From: an uncultured Oscillospiraceae bacterium
GTDB taxonomy: Bacteria > Bacillota > Clostridia > Oscillospirales > Oscillospiraceae
DNA length: 58,813 nt
Direction: 5' to 3'
Assembly: GCA_910587285.1 (NCBI GenBank)
Contig: CAJULM010000015.1
Coordinates: 1-58,813 of the forward strand
Of the stretch, positions 1 through 7,746 are shown piece by piece. Made by a program: the position numbers and the translations under genes. The notes beneath the pieces are model-generated. The model saw only the letters and a program-made list of their open reading frames with translations. It searched no databases and was not told where the DNA came from. The stretch's first letter is position 1, and every line of letters begins with the position of its first letter.

Positions 1-311
1 TGGCCATCGCTCTGTCCGCCCGGATGGACGTGGTGCTGTCCATGCGCCTTCACGCGCTCATATTCGCCGCCGCCCGGGGCGTCCCCCTGGTGGGGGTGGT
101 GTACGACCCCAAGGTCAGCGCCTTCCTGGACTGCGTGGAGCAGGACCTGTACGCCCGCCTGGACCAGCTCACCCCCGCCCTGCTCTGCTCCCTGCTGGAC
201 GCCGCCGCCGCCCGCAGGCAGGACCGCGCCGCCTTAGAGAACAAAACCGCCCGGCTCATCCGCCTGGAGCACCACAACAGCGCTCTGGCGGCCGAGCTGC
301 TGGCCGACTGA
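1..311 (+). CDS. csaB: Polysaccharide pyruvyl transferase CsaB, C-terminal part (truncated by window edge)
   Basis: The frame is open to the left edge, so only the last ~103 residues are present. The stretch SMRLHALIFAAARGVPLVG followed by YDPKVSAFL is characteristic of the C-terminal half of CsaB-like pyruvyl transferases, which add ketal pyruvate to secondary cell wall polysaccharide. The ATG at 24 is internal, not the start. A glycosyltransferase follows 27 bases downstream in the same direction, so this is probably the tail of a cell-envelope polysaccharide operon. The family call rests on motif recognition of a partial protein. Confidence 0.75.
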   Translation, partial: AIALSARMDVVLSMRLHALIFAAARGVPLVGVVYDPKVSAFLDCVEQDLYARLDQLTPALLCSLLDAAAARRQDRAALENKTARLIRLEHHNSALAAELLAD

Positions 312-337
312 ATCGTCTGTCCGGGAGGTCTTCCCTC

Positions 338-1417
338 ATGAATCAAATCGTCTGCCTGTCCTACTCCCCCTGGCTGGCCCGGGCCAGCCGGACCCAGCAG
401 CTGCTCACCCGGCTGAGCGACGCGCAGGTTCTGTTTTTCGAGCCCGCGCCCCCCAAGGGCGCGCCCATGCCGGAGCAGGGCCGCCGGGTGCGCGCCCACA
501 TCACGGCCTACACCCTGCCCGCCCCCCTGCCCGGCCCCCAGGAGCACCCCCTGCTCCAGCGCCGGAAGCTGGACCGGGCGGCGGATTTTGTCCAGCGCAT
601 CATGGACAAGCACCGCTTTGTAGAGCCCGTGCTCTGGTGCACCGCCCCCGTCCACGCCCCGTTTTTAGACAAGCTGGCCTACCGCGGCGCGGTGTACGAC
701 TGCCACCGCTTCTGGGATGAGGCGTATCTTGAGCTGGAAAGCGATTTAACCTGTCACGCCGAGGTGGTGTTCGCCGCCTCTCCCGGCCTCGTCAAGCGCC
801 TGTCCCCCTGCAACGACAACATCGCCCTGCTGCCCAACGGCGTCAACCCCCTGCTGTTTCTCCAGCAGGAGCACGCCCTCCCCCCCGCCATGGAGCGCCT
901 GCCGGGCCGCACGGTTCTGGGCCGGGTGGGCAGCCTCACGGGAAAGGTGGACCTCCAGCCCCTGCTCCACGCCGCCGCCCGGCGGCCGGAATGGACCTTT
1001 GTCCTCATGGGCCCGGCCACCCGCCAGGCCGCCCAGCAGCTGCGAGGGCAGGACAACCTTGTGCTCACCGGCCCCGTCACCCCTCTGGACCTGCCGGACT
1101 ACCTGTGCCGGTGCGACCTTCTTTTTGACCTGCTCCGCCAGGACCGGAGGGGCAGCGACGTCATCTCCCCCGTCATCTACGAGTACCTGGCCGCAGGGAA
1201 GCCCGTGGTCGCCGTCACCGACCCCGCCGTACCCGACCCCCTCCCCCAGCTGGTCCGCTCCGCCTACGACGGGCCCGGCTTTCTGCGCAGCTGCCGGGAC
1301 GCGCTGGCGGAGGGCCCCTCCGCCATAGGGCGGCGTCAGGCCTTTGCCCAGCAGTCCTCCTGGGGCAGCCGGGCCGCCCAGGTGTCCAACATTTTGGAGG
1401 CAACCGGGCTGTTTTGA
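338..1417 (+). CDS. Glycosyltransferase, GT4/GT1-like fold
   Basis: A 359-residue protein with a GT-B type layout. The N-terminal half begins MNQIVCLSYSPW and the C-terminal half carries VISPVIYEYLAAGKPVVAV, the usual nucleotide-sugar binding E-x7-G-K-P region of GT4 enzymes. No signal peptide or membrane segment is seen, so it probably acts at the cytoplasmic face on a lipid-linked sugar acceptor. It lies 27 bases after csaB, fitting a role in wall or teichuronic-type polysaccharide assembly. A ribosome site (GGGAGG) precedes the ATG. Donor and acceptor sugars cannot be read from the sequence. Confidence 0.75.
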   Translation: MNQIVCLSYSPWLARASRTQQLLTRLSDAQVLFFEPAPPKGAPMPEQGRRVRAHITAYTLPAPLPGPQEHPLLQRRKLDRAADFVQRIMDKHRFVEPVLWCTAPVHAPFLDKLAYRGAVYDCHRFWDEAYLELESDLTCHAEVVFAASPGLVKRLSPCNDNIALLPNGVNPLLFLQQEHALPPAMERLPGRTVLGRVGSLTGKVDLQPLLHAAARRPEWTFVLMGPATRQAAQQLRGQDNLVLTGPVTPLDLPDYLCRCDLLFDLLRQDRRGSDVISPVIYEYLAAGKPVVAVTDPAVPDPLPQLVRSAYDGPGFLRSCRDALAEGPSAIGRRQAFAQQSSWGSRAAQVSNILEATGLF

Positions 1418-1477
1418 CATGATTTGAGTTCCTCTTCTTCGGAGAATCGTACAAGCCTACAAAAATCAGACTGGCTC

Positions 1478-1506
1478 TTGATTTCTCCCCGCTTTTTCGC
1501 TAAAAT
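1478..1506 (+). promoter_or_regulatory. Sigma-A promoter of the purine operon
   Basis: TTGATT at 1478-1483, a 17-base spacer, then TAAAAT at 1501-1506. Transcription would start near 1513, giving purE a leader of roughly 165 bases. Confidence 0.75.
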
Positions 1507-1512
1507 ATAGTT

Positions 1513-1662
1513 ACTTATTGGGAAATGAGGTGGCTGTCGTGGTTCGTCTCATCCGCGTCCGTCCGGGCTTTCGTCGCCAGGGCCTCATTGCGTCCAAAAC
1601 CGCCAACTAAGTCAAAGCAGGCTGCCCGCATCTGTGTGGCGGCCTGTTTGTTTTTATTTTGA
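1513..1662 (+). promoter_or_regulatory. purE leader RNA with attenuator-like terminator; class not recognised
   Basis: The leader folds as a 5' domain (ATGAGG 1525-1530 with CCTCAT 1583-1588; TGGC 1531-1534 with GCCA 1576-1579) followed by an intrinsic terminator: a stem of about 12 pairs, 1615-1626 with 1638-1649, then a T-rich run to 1660. CCGCCA at 1600-1605 is exactly complementary to TGGCGG at 1637-1642 in the 3' arm of the terminator, so an antiterminator is possible. This is the layout of a riboswitch or attenuator. I could not match it to the purine, ZTP, PRPP or guanidine classes. The same stretch also encodes an uninterrupted 45-codon reading frame (1525-1662) with no convincing ribosome site. 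Confidence 0.55.
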
Positions 1663-1680
1663 CGACAAGGAGGACTTACA

Positions 1681-2175
1681 ATGAAAAAAGTCGCCGTTAT
1701 CATGGGCTCCGACTCCGACTGGCCGGTGGTCAAGGGGGCCTGCGCCCAGCTCGCCGAGTTCGGCATCCCCTGCGAGGCCCATATACTCAGCGCCCACCGC
1801 ACCCCCGCCGCCGCGGCAGACTTCGCCAAAAGCGCCCGCAAAAACGGCTTCGGCGTGCTCATCTGCGCCGCGGGCATGGCCGCCCACCTGGCGGGGGCCT
1901 TCGCCGGGAACTCCACCCTGCCCGTCATCGGCATCCCCATGAAGGGGGGCGCCATGGACGGGCTGGACGCCCTGCTGGCCACCGTCCAGATGCCCAGCGG
2001 CATCCCCGTGGCCACCGTGGCCATCAACGGGGCCAAGAACGCCGCGGTGCTGGCCGCCCAGATTCTGGCGGTGTCCGACGACGCGCTGGCGGAAAAGCTG
2101 GACGCCGCCCGGGCGAAGATGGCGGAGCAAATCGCGGAAAAGGAGGCCAAGCTCCAGGCGGAGCTGAAGGGCTGA
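1681..2175 (+). CDS. purE: N5-carboxyaminoimidazole ribonucleotide mutase
   Basis: A 164-residue class I PurE, the normal length. It shows the N-terminal GSDSDWPVV substrate loop, the SAHRTP motif with the catalytic histidine, and the GMAAHLAG and GIPMKGGAMDGLDALL segments. It converts N5-CAIR to CAIR in step 6 of de novo IMP synthesis in the cytoplasm. AAGGAGG lies just upstream of the ATG. First gene of the operon; no purK is present in the window. Expression is probably gated by the terminator-containing leader immediately upstream. Confidence 0.95.
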   Translation: MKKVAVIMGSDSDWPVVKGACAQLAEFGIPCEAHILSAHRTPAAAADFAKSARKNGFGVLICAAGMAAHLAGAFAGNSTLPVIGIPMKGGAMDGLDALLATVQMPSGIPVATVAINGAKNAAVLAAQILAVSDDALAEKLDAARAKMAEQIAEKEAKLQAELKG

Positions 2176-2229
2176 CATCCAACTTACAAACCCATTCATT
2201 TTGAAATATGATTTTTGGAGGAATTTGTC

Positions 2230-2916
2230 ATGGAAAACAAGCTTGTTTACACCGGAAAGACCAAGAACGTCTACGCCCTGGACAACGGCAACTACCTGCT
2301 CAAGTTCAAGGACGACTGCACCGGCAAGGACGGCGTATTCGATCCCGGCGAGAACTCCGTGGGCCTGACCATCGAGGGCGTGGGCGACGTGAACCTGCGT
2401 ATGTCCATCTACTTCTTCGAGAAGATCAACGCCGCCGGCATCCGCACCCACTTCGTCAGCGCCGACCTGGGCGACACCACCATGGAGGTGCTGCCCGCCA
2501 AGGTGTTCGGCAAGGGGCTGGAGGTCATCTGCCGCCACAAGGCGGTGGGCTCCTTCCTGCGCCGGTACGGCGAGTATATCGAGGAGGGCGCCGACCTGCC
2601 CGCCTACGTGGAGACCACCTTCAAGAACGACGAGAAGGGCGACCCCCTGGTCACTAAGGACGCCCTGGTGGCTTTGGGCGTGATGACCGAGTCTCAGTAC
2701 GACGACATCAAGGACATGACCCAGAAGATCACCCAAATCGTGGCGGACGACCTGAAGGCCAAGGGCCTGGTGCTCTACGACATCAAATTCGAGTACGGCT
2801 ACGATCCCGACGGCAAGGTGATGCTCATCGATGAGATCGCCTCCGGCAATATGCGCGTGTACAAGGACGGGCAGTATATCGACCCCATGACCCTGTCCAA
2901 GTTATTTTTCGCCTGA
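2230..2916 (+). CDS. purC: SAICAR synthetase
   Basis: A 228-residue phosphoribosylaminoimidazole-succinocarboxamide synthase, which joins aspartate to CAIR with ATP. The N-terminal KLVYTGKTKNVYAL motif and the DIKFEYGYD and LIDEI segments support the call. The ATG at 2230 is preferred over one at 2215 because GGAGG sits at 2218-2222. The C-terminal region reads DEIASGNMRV where typical PurC has DEISPDxxR, so it belongs to a divergent clostridial-looking subgroup. It lies 54 bases after purE on the same presumed transcript. Confidence 0.92.
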   Translation: MENKLVYTGKTKNVYALDNGNYLLKFKDDCTGKDGVFDPGENSVGLTIEGVGDVNLRMSIYFFEKINAAGIRTHFVSADLGDTTMEVLPAKVFGKGLEVICRHKAVGSFLRRYGEYIEEGADLPAYVETTFKNDEKGDPLVTKDALVALGVMTESQYDDIKDMTQKITQIVADDLKAKGLVLYDIKFEYGYDPDGKVMLIDEIASGNMRVYKDGQYIDPMTLSKLFFA

Positions 2917-2939
2917 CGCGCAGGAGAGAATATCACCTG

Positions 2940-3092
2940 ATGAACGATTCCACCGGCATCATCGGCGGGCAGGACGGTCCCACCGCCATTTTGGTGGCGG
3001 GCGACCCGGTCGGCCTTGTCCTCACGCTGCTCCTGATTGCGGCGGTGATCGGCGCTGTCATCTGGCTGTTCCGGCGCAAGCGTAAGAAATAA
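2940..3092 (+). CDS. 50-residue membrane microprotein with OadB/GcdB-like N-terminus
   Basis: A 50-residue protein whose start, DSTGIIGGQDGPTAILVA, resembles the conserved GIIGGADGPTAIF segment of sodium-pumping decarboxylase beta subunits. One hydrophobic helix follows (about residues 24-43), with a basic end RRKRKK. It fits exactly between purC and the purF-like gene, with AGGAG at 2922-2926 upstream and AAGGAGG of the next gene directly after its stop. At this length it cannot pump ions; it is a stand-alone derivative of the motif. Position suggests co-expression with purine enzymes; function unknown. Confidence 0.7.
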   Translation: MNDSTGIIGGQDGPTAILVAGDPVGLVLTLLLIAAVIGAVIWLFRRKRKK

Positions 3093-3103
3093 GGAGGCTC
3101 TTT

Positions 3104-4525
3104 ATGGGCGGATTTTTCGGCGCGATCTCCAAGCGAGACGTGACCCTTGACATCTTTTTCGGCGTGGACTACCACTCCCACCTGGGCACCCGCCGGGGCG
3201 GCATGATTATCTACGACGAGCACGACGGTTTTCAGCGGCAGATTCACTCCATTGAGAACACCCCCTTCCGCACCAAGTTCGAGAAGGACCTGGCGGAGTT
3301 CCACGGCTGCTCCGGCATCGGCTGCATCAGCGATACCGACCCTCAGCCCCTGCTGGTGCGCTCCCACCTGGGGCTGTACGCCATCTCCACCGTGGGCATC
3401 ATCAACAACGCGGAGGAGCTGGTGGAGGAGTATTTCGACGGCCACGCCCGCCAGTTTATGGCCATGAGCTCAGGCAAAGTAAACGCCTCCGAGCTCACCG
3501 CCGCCCTCATCAACCAAAAGGACTCGCTGGTGGAGGGCATCCGCTACGCCCAGCAGGTCATCGACGGCTCGTCCACCATTCTGATTCTCACCCCGGACGG
3601 CATCGTGGCCGCCCGGGACCGGCTGGGCCGCCTGCCCGTGCTGATCGGCCAAAACAGCGAGGGCTGCTGCGTCTCCTTCGAGTCCTTCGCCTGCACCAAG
3701 GTGGGCTATGACAACGCCTACGAGCTGGGCCCCGGGGAGATCGTCCGGGTGACTCCCCAGGGCTGGGAGACCCTGGCCCCCGCCGGTGAGCAGATGCGCA
3801 TCTGCGCCTTTTTGTGGACCTACTACGGCTATCCCAACTCAAACTACGAGGGGCAGAACGTGGAGGTCACCCGCTGCCGCAACGGCGAGCTCATGGCCCG
3901 GGCGGAGGCGGCCAAGGGCGCCCTGCCCGACGTGGATTGGGTGGCGGGGGTGCCCGACTCCGGCGTGCCCCACGCCATCGGCTACGCCAACGCCAGCGGC
4001 AAGCCCTTCGCCCGCCCCTTCGTGAAGTACACCCCCACCTGGCCCCGGTCCTTCATGCCCGCCAGCCAGGAGGTGCGCAGCCAGGTGGCCAAGATGAAGC
4101 AGATTCCCGTGCCCGAGCTCATCCAGGGCAAAAAGCTGCTCTTTGTGGACGATTCCATCGTCCGGGGCACCCAGCTGCGGGAGACGGTGGACTTTCTCTA
4201 CGAGTCCGGGGCCAAGGAGGTCCATATGCGCTCCGCCTGTCCCCCCATCATGTACGGCTGCAAATACCTGAACTTCTCCCGCAGTAACTCCTCCATGGAG
4301 CTGTTGGCCCGGAAAACCGTTCAGGAGCTGGAGGGGGACGAGGGGCAGAAGCACCTGGAGGAGTACGCCGACTCGTCCACCCAGCGGGGCCAGTGCCTGC
4401 TCAAGTCCATCTGTGAAAAGCTGGGCTTCGACTCCCTGGGCTACCAGTCCCTGGACGGACTGTTAGACGCCATCGGCATCGACCGGGACAAAATCTGTAC
4501 CTATTGCTGGACCGGTAAAGAATAA
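3104..4525 (+). CDS. purF: Amidophosphoribosyltransferase-like protein lacking the glutaminase cysteine
   Basis: A 473-residue PurF homologue. The phosphoribosyltransferase half is intact: PRPP loop LLFVDDSIVRGTQ and the preceding GVPDSG segment. Cysteines matching the 4Fe-4S ligands of Bacillus PurF appear to be kept (RICAF, SACPPIMYGC, ICTYCWTGKE). The glutaminase half is degraded: the protein starts MGGFFG, so the Cys that should follow the initiator Met as Ntn nucleophile is absent, and the usual RGQEAAG region reads TRRGGMIIY. It would be expected to make phosphoribosylamine from PRPP with free ammonia or ammonia from a partner. Position between purC and purM supports a purine role. Whether a canonical PurF exists elsewhere is not visible. 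Confidence 0.85.
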   Translation: MGGFFGAISKRDVTLDIFFGVDYHSHLGTRRGGMIIYDEHDGFQRQIHSIENTPFRTKFEKDLAEFHGCSGIGCISDTDPQPLLVRSHLGLYAISTVGIINNAEELVEEYFDGHARQFMAMSSGKVNASELTAALINQKDSLVEGIRYAQQVIDGSSTILILTPDGIVAARDRLGRLPVLIGQNSEGCCVSFESFACTKVGYDNAYELGPGEIVRVTPQGWETLAPAGEQMRICAFLWTYYGYPNSNYEGQNVEVTRCRNGELMARAEAAKGALPDVDWVAGVPDSGVPHAIGYANASGKPFARPFVKYTPTWPRSFMPASQEVRSQVAKMKQIPVPELIQGKKLLFVDDSIVRGTQLRETVDFLYESGAKEVHMRSACPPIMYGCKYLNFSRSNSSMELLARKTVQELEGDEGQKHLEEYADSSTQRGQCLLKSICEKLGFDSLGYQSLDGLLDAIGIDRDKICTYCWTGKE

Positions 4526-4547
4526 GAGACAAGGAGAGGGATAATTT

Positions 4548-4814
4548 ATGATCGAGTCAAGATGCGGCATTCTCTGCGGGCAGTGTGAGTACCGGGAGCA
4601 GATGGGCTGCACCGGCTGCGTCAACATCGACAAGCCCTTCTGGGGGGACGCCTGCCCTGTGAAAGCCTGCACCGAGGGCAAGGCCCACGCCCACTGCGGC
4701 CAGTGCGCGGACTTCCCCTGCCAGCTGCTTAACCAGTTTGCCTACGACGAAAAACAGGGCGACGGCGGCAAGCGCATCGAGCAGTGCCGTCTCTGGAAAG
4801 GATTGAGCCAATGA
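4548..4814 (+). CDS. DUF3795 cysteine-rich protein
   Basis: An 88-residue protein with paired cysteines typical of DUF3795: CGILCGQCEYRE, CTGC, CPVKAC and HCGQCADFPC. The pattern suggests bound zinc or an Fe-S cluster, but no biochemical function is established. It lies between the Fe-S-type purF-like gene and purM, and its stop overlaps the purM start (ATGA at 4811-4814), so the two are translationally coupled. A link to cluster assembly for the PurF homologue is only a speculation from position. Confidence 0.8.
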   Translation: MIESRCGILCGQCEYREQMGCTGCVNIDKPFWGDACPVKACTEGKAHAHCGQCADFPCQLLNQFAYDEKQGDGGKRIEQCRLWKGLSQ

Positions 4815-5848
4815 ACAACTCCCATTCCCAATCTTACGCCGCCGCCGGCGTGGACATTGAGGCGGGCTACAAGGGCGTACAGCTCATGAAACAGCACGTG
4901 GAGCGCACCATGATCCCCGGCGTGGTCAGCGGCATCGGCGGCTTTGGCGGCCTGTTCGCCCCGGACCTGGCCGGCATGAAGGAGCCCATCCTGGTGTCCG
5001 GCACCGACGGCGTGGGCACCAAAATCCGGGTGGCCCAGCTCATGGACCGCCACAACACCATCGGCATCGACTGCGTGGCCATGTGCGTCAACGACATCAT
5101 CTGCTGCGGGGCCAAGCCCCTGTTCTTCCTGGACTACATCGCCATCGGCAAGAACGACCCGGAGAAGGTGGCGTCCATCGTGTCCGGCGTGGCGGAGGGC
5201 TGCGTCCAGGCGGGCTGCGCCCTCATCGGCGGCGAGACCGCCGAGCACCCCGGTGTGATGAATCCCGACGACTACGACCTGGCGGGCTTCGCCGTGGGCA
5301 TCGTGGACAAGGAGAAAATGCTCGACCCCTCCATGGTGAAAGCGGGGGATGTCATCCTCTCCCTGCCCTCCAACGGCCTGCACTCCAACGGCTTCTCCCT
5401 GGTGCGCAAGGCGCTGGACGTGGAGCACACCAGGCTGGACCAGTGGAGCGAGGAGCTGGGCCGCTCCCTGGGGGACGAGCTGCTCTCCCCCACCGCCATC
5501 TACGTCAAGCCCGTGCTGGCCGCCATGGAGGCTGTCCAGCTTCACGGCGTCAGCCACATCACCGGCGGCGGGTTCTATGAGAACATCCCCCGCTGTCTGC
5601 CCAAGGGGCTGAGCGCCAAAATCGACAAATCCGCCCTGGTGATTCCCCCCGTCTTCCGCCTGATTCAGCGCCTGGGCGATATCCCCGAGCGGGATATGTT
5701 CAACACCTTCAACATGGGCGCCGGCATGGTGCTCGTCGTGGACAAAAACGATGCGGACAAGGCCCGCGCCCTCCTGCTGGACGCAGGCCAGGCGTCCAGC
5801 GTCATCGGCGAGGTGGTCCCCGGCGACGGGGGCGTGGAGCTCCTGTGA
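4811..5848 (+). CDS. purM: Phosphoribosylformylglycinamidine cyclo-ligase (AIR synthetase)
   Basis: A 345-residue PurM, normal length. It contains SYAAAGVDIEAG, the GTDGVGTK nucleotide loop, CVNDIICCGAKPLFFLDY, IGGETAEHPG and FNMGAGMV. It closes FGAM to AIR with ATP in step 5. The ATG at 4811 overlaps the stop of the DUF3795 gene, which decides the start against an upstream in-frame ATG at 4784. Its own stop overlaps the GTG of purN, so the three genes form a tight translational unit. Confidence 0.95.
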   Translation: MNNSHSQSYAAAGVDIEAGYKGVQLMKQHVERTMIPGVVSGIGGFGGLFAPDLAGMKEPILVSGTDGVGTKIRVAQLMDRHNTIGIDCVAMCVNDIICCGAKPLFFLDYIAIGKNDPEKVASIVSGVAEGCVQAGCALIGGETAEHPGVMNPDDYDLAGFAVGIVDKEKMLDPSMVKAGDVILSLPSNGLHSNGFSLVRKALDVEHTRLDQWSEELGRSLGDELLSPTAIYVKPVLAAMEAVQLHGVSHITGGGFYENIPRCLPKGLSAKIDKSALVIPPVFRLIQRLGDIPERDMFNTFNMGAGMVLVVDKNDADKARALLLDAGQASSVIGEVVPGDGGVELL

Positions 5849-6480
5849 GCGCCAAGCGCATCGCCGTGCTGGTCTCCGGCGGGGGCACCAATTTGCAGGC
5901 CCTCATCGACGCCCAGCGCCGCGGGGACATCGTCAACGGGGAAATTGCCGCCGTCATCGCCTCCAAGCCGGGGGTTTACGCCCTGGAGCGGGCCGCCAAT
6001 GCCGGCATACCCGGCTATGTGGTGGCCCGGAAGGACTACCCCTCCAGCCAGGCCATGACCGCCGCCCTGGTGGACAAGCTGAGAGAGCTCAACATCGACC
6101 TGGTGGTGCTGGCCGGGTTCATGGTGATTCTCACCCAGGAAATGGTGCGCGCCTACCCCAACGCCATTTTGAACGTCCACCCCGCCCTCATCCCCTCCTT
6201 CTGCGGGGAGGGCTGCTACGGCCTTCACGTCCATGAGCGGGCGCTGGAGTACGGGGTGAAGGTGTCCGGCGCCACCGTCCACTTCGTCAGCGAGGAGTGC
6301 GACGGCGGACCCATTGTGCTGCAAAGGGCGGTGGCCGTGGAGGAGGGCGACACACCGGAGACCCTCCAGCGCCGGATTATGGAGCAGGCGGAGTGGGTTC
6401 TTCTCCCCCAGGCCGTGTCCCTGTTCTGCCAGGGGCGCTTGCAGGTGGAGGGCCGTAACGTCCATATCCTGGAATCATGA
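5845..6480 (+). CDS. purN: Phosphoribosylglycinamide formyltransferase
   Basis: A 211-residue folate-dependent GAR transformylase. N-terminal AVLVSGGGTNLQALID binds the phosphoribosyl group; NVHPALIPSF holds the catalytic Asn-x-His, and HFVSEECDGGPI the catalytic Asp. It transfers formyl from 10-formyl-tetrahydrofolate, which Fhs at 41528-43198 would supply. Start is GTG at 5845, overlapping the purM stop (GTGA). Slightly long at the C-terminus compared with the ~190-200 residues common in the family. Confidence 0.95.
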   Translation: MSAKRIAVLVSGGGTNLQALIDAQRRGDIVNGEIAAVIASKPGVYALERAANAGIPGYVVARKDYPSSQAMTAALVDKLRELNIDLVVLAGFMVILTQEMVRAYPNAILNVHPALIPSFCGEGCYGLHVHERALEYGVKVSGATVHFVSEECDGGPIVLQRAVAVEEGDTPETLQRRIMEQAEWVLLPQAVSLFCQGRLQVEGRNVHILES

Positions 6481-6495
6481 TGAAAGGAATCCCCC

Positions 6496-6798
6496 ATGAA
6501 TCAGCAGGTTTACCAGTTCCAGGCGCAAATTGAAGCTGTCCCGGACAAAAACGGCGCCTATGTCCGCTTCCCATACGATGTCAGAGCGGAATTTGGAAAG
6601 GGCCGCGTAAAGGTGAACGCCACCTTTGACGGCGTTCCCTACGCCGGAAGCCTTGTCAATATGGGCGTGCGCAACGGGGACGGCTCCATTTGCCATATCC
6701 TCGGCATACGCAAGGACATTCGAGAAAAAATCGGAAAGCAGCCCGGCGACGTCGTTTTTGTCACCCTTCAGGAAGCCGCTCCCCCTGCTTCCCCGTAA
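6496..6798 (+). CDS. DUF1905 domain protein
   Basis: A 100-residue protein matching the DUF1905 pattern: N-terminal YQFQAQIEAVPDKNGAYVRFPYDV, then FGKGRVKVNATFDGVPYAGSL and a GDVVFVTL end. The family is a small beta-rich domain of unknown role, often in single-domain proteins. It sits 15 bases after purN behind AAAGGAA and before purO. Whether it takes part in purine metabolism is unknown; position is the only hint. Confidence 0.75.
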   Translation: MNQQVYQFQAQIEAVPDKNGAYVRFPYDVRAEFGKGRVKVNATFDGVPYAGSLVNMGVRNGDGSICHILGIRKDIREKIGKQPGDVVFVTLQEAAPPASP

Positions 6799-6846
6799 AG
6801 GGCCCACCCTGCGCCGGGCGGCCAATCACTTATGGAGGACGATTTT

Positions 6847-7557
6847 ATGCAGACACAAGCCTTTACCGAACTGCTTCACGCCAATCCCTATCCCGGCCGC
6901 GGCATCATGCTGGGCCGCTCTGCCGACAACAAGAGCGCCGTCATCGCCTACTTCATCATGGGCCGCAGTGAGAACAGCCGCAACCGCGTGTTTGAGGAGA
7001 CGGAGGACGGCATCCGCACCAAGGCCTTTGACGAGAGCAAAATGACCGACCCCTCCTTGATTATCTACCACCCCGTGCGGCGGCTGGACAGCGGCCTGAC
7101 CATCGTCACCAACGGCGATCAGACGGACACCATCCGGGACAACATCCTGGCGGGCCACTGCTACCGCCACGCTTTGAATACCCGCACCTTCGAGCCCGAC
7201 GGCCCCAACTACACCCCCCGCATCTCCGGCGTGGTGAAGCCCAACGGCTCCTACAACCTGTCCATCCTCAAGAGCCTGGACGGGGACCCCTCCTGCGCCT
7301 GCCGGTACTTCTTCGAGTACGACGCCCCTGCGGCCGGGGTGGGCCACTTCATCCACACCTACGAGCGCGACGGCGACCCCCTGCCCTCCTTTGAGGGCGA
7401 GCCCCGGCGGGTGGCCGTCACCGCCCCCGACGCGGAGACCCTGGCAGGAGATTTGTGGCTGGCGCTGAACGAGGACAACAAGGTGTCCCTGTTCGTGCGC
7501 TACATCGACCTTACCACCGGCGACGACGAGACCTCCATCATCAACAAGCACTGGTAA
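6847..7557 (+). CDS. purO: IMP cyclohydrolase, archaeal PurO type
   Basis: A 236-residue protein that resembles the PurO family (IMP_cyclohyd) rather than the PurH N-terminal domain: early NPYPGRGIMLGRSADNKSAV, then SRNRVFE and internal ITNGDQTDTI. It would close FAICAR to IMP, the final step. The ATG at 6847 is chosen because GGAGG lies 8 bases upstream; an in-frame ATG at 6832 falls inside that site. The separate AICAR transformylase follows, so the two activities of usual bacterial PurH are on two proteins here. Confidence 0.85.
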   Translation: MQTQAFTELLHANPYPGRGIMLGRSADNKSAVIAYFIMGRSENSRNRVFEETEDGIRTKAFDESKMTDPSLIIYHPVRRLDSGLTIVTNGDQTDTIRDNILAGHCYRHALNTRTFEPDGPNYTPRISGVVKPNGSYNLSILKSLDGDPSCACRYFFEYDAPAAGVGHFIHTYERDGDPLPSFEGEPRRVAVTAPDAETLAGDLWLALNEDNKVSLFVRYIDLTTGDDETSIINKHW

Positions 7558-7581
7558 CAAAATTTTAAGGAGGACCTCAAT

Positions 7582-7713
7582 ATGAAAGATTGGCAAACGC
7601 TCATTAGCTCGGTCATTATTGGCGTTGCCATTATCGGCGCTGCATTGATCTTGTCAGATGCTGTCCGCTATTGCGGGGAAGCAATAAATGCCGGATTCAC
7701 CTTAATACGTTAA
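7582..7713 (+). CDS. 43-residue membrane microprotein between purO and AICAR transformylase
   Basis: A short frame with a very strong ribosome site (AAGGAGG at 7567-7573, 8 bases before the ATG). It encodes MKDWQTLISSVIIGVAIIGA then a continued hydrophobic run, giving one membrane helix at about residues 7-25, followed by a short polar tail. Its position within a compact operon and strong ribosome site argue that it is translated. No family recognised. It is the second hydrophobic microprotein in this purine operon. Confidence 0.6.
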   Translation: MKDWQTLISSVIIGVAIIGAALILSDAVRYCGEAINAGFTLIR

Positions 7714-7746
7714 TCTCAATTTCGATTTTAAGGAGGAGGCTCAACT

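Noticed and set aside
1513..1662. Purine or ZTP riboswitch as identity of the purE leader
   Set aside because: The conserved aptamer blocks of those classes are not found, whereas the fhs leader shows ZTP blocks clearly.
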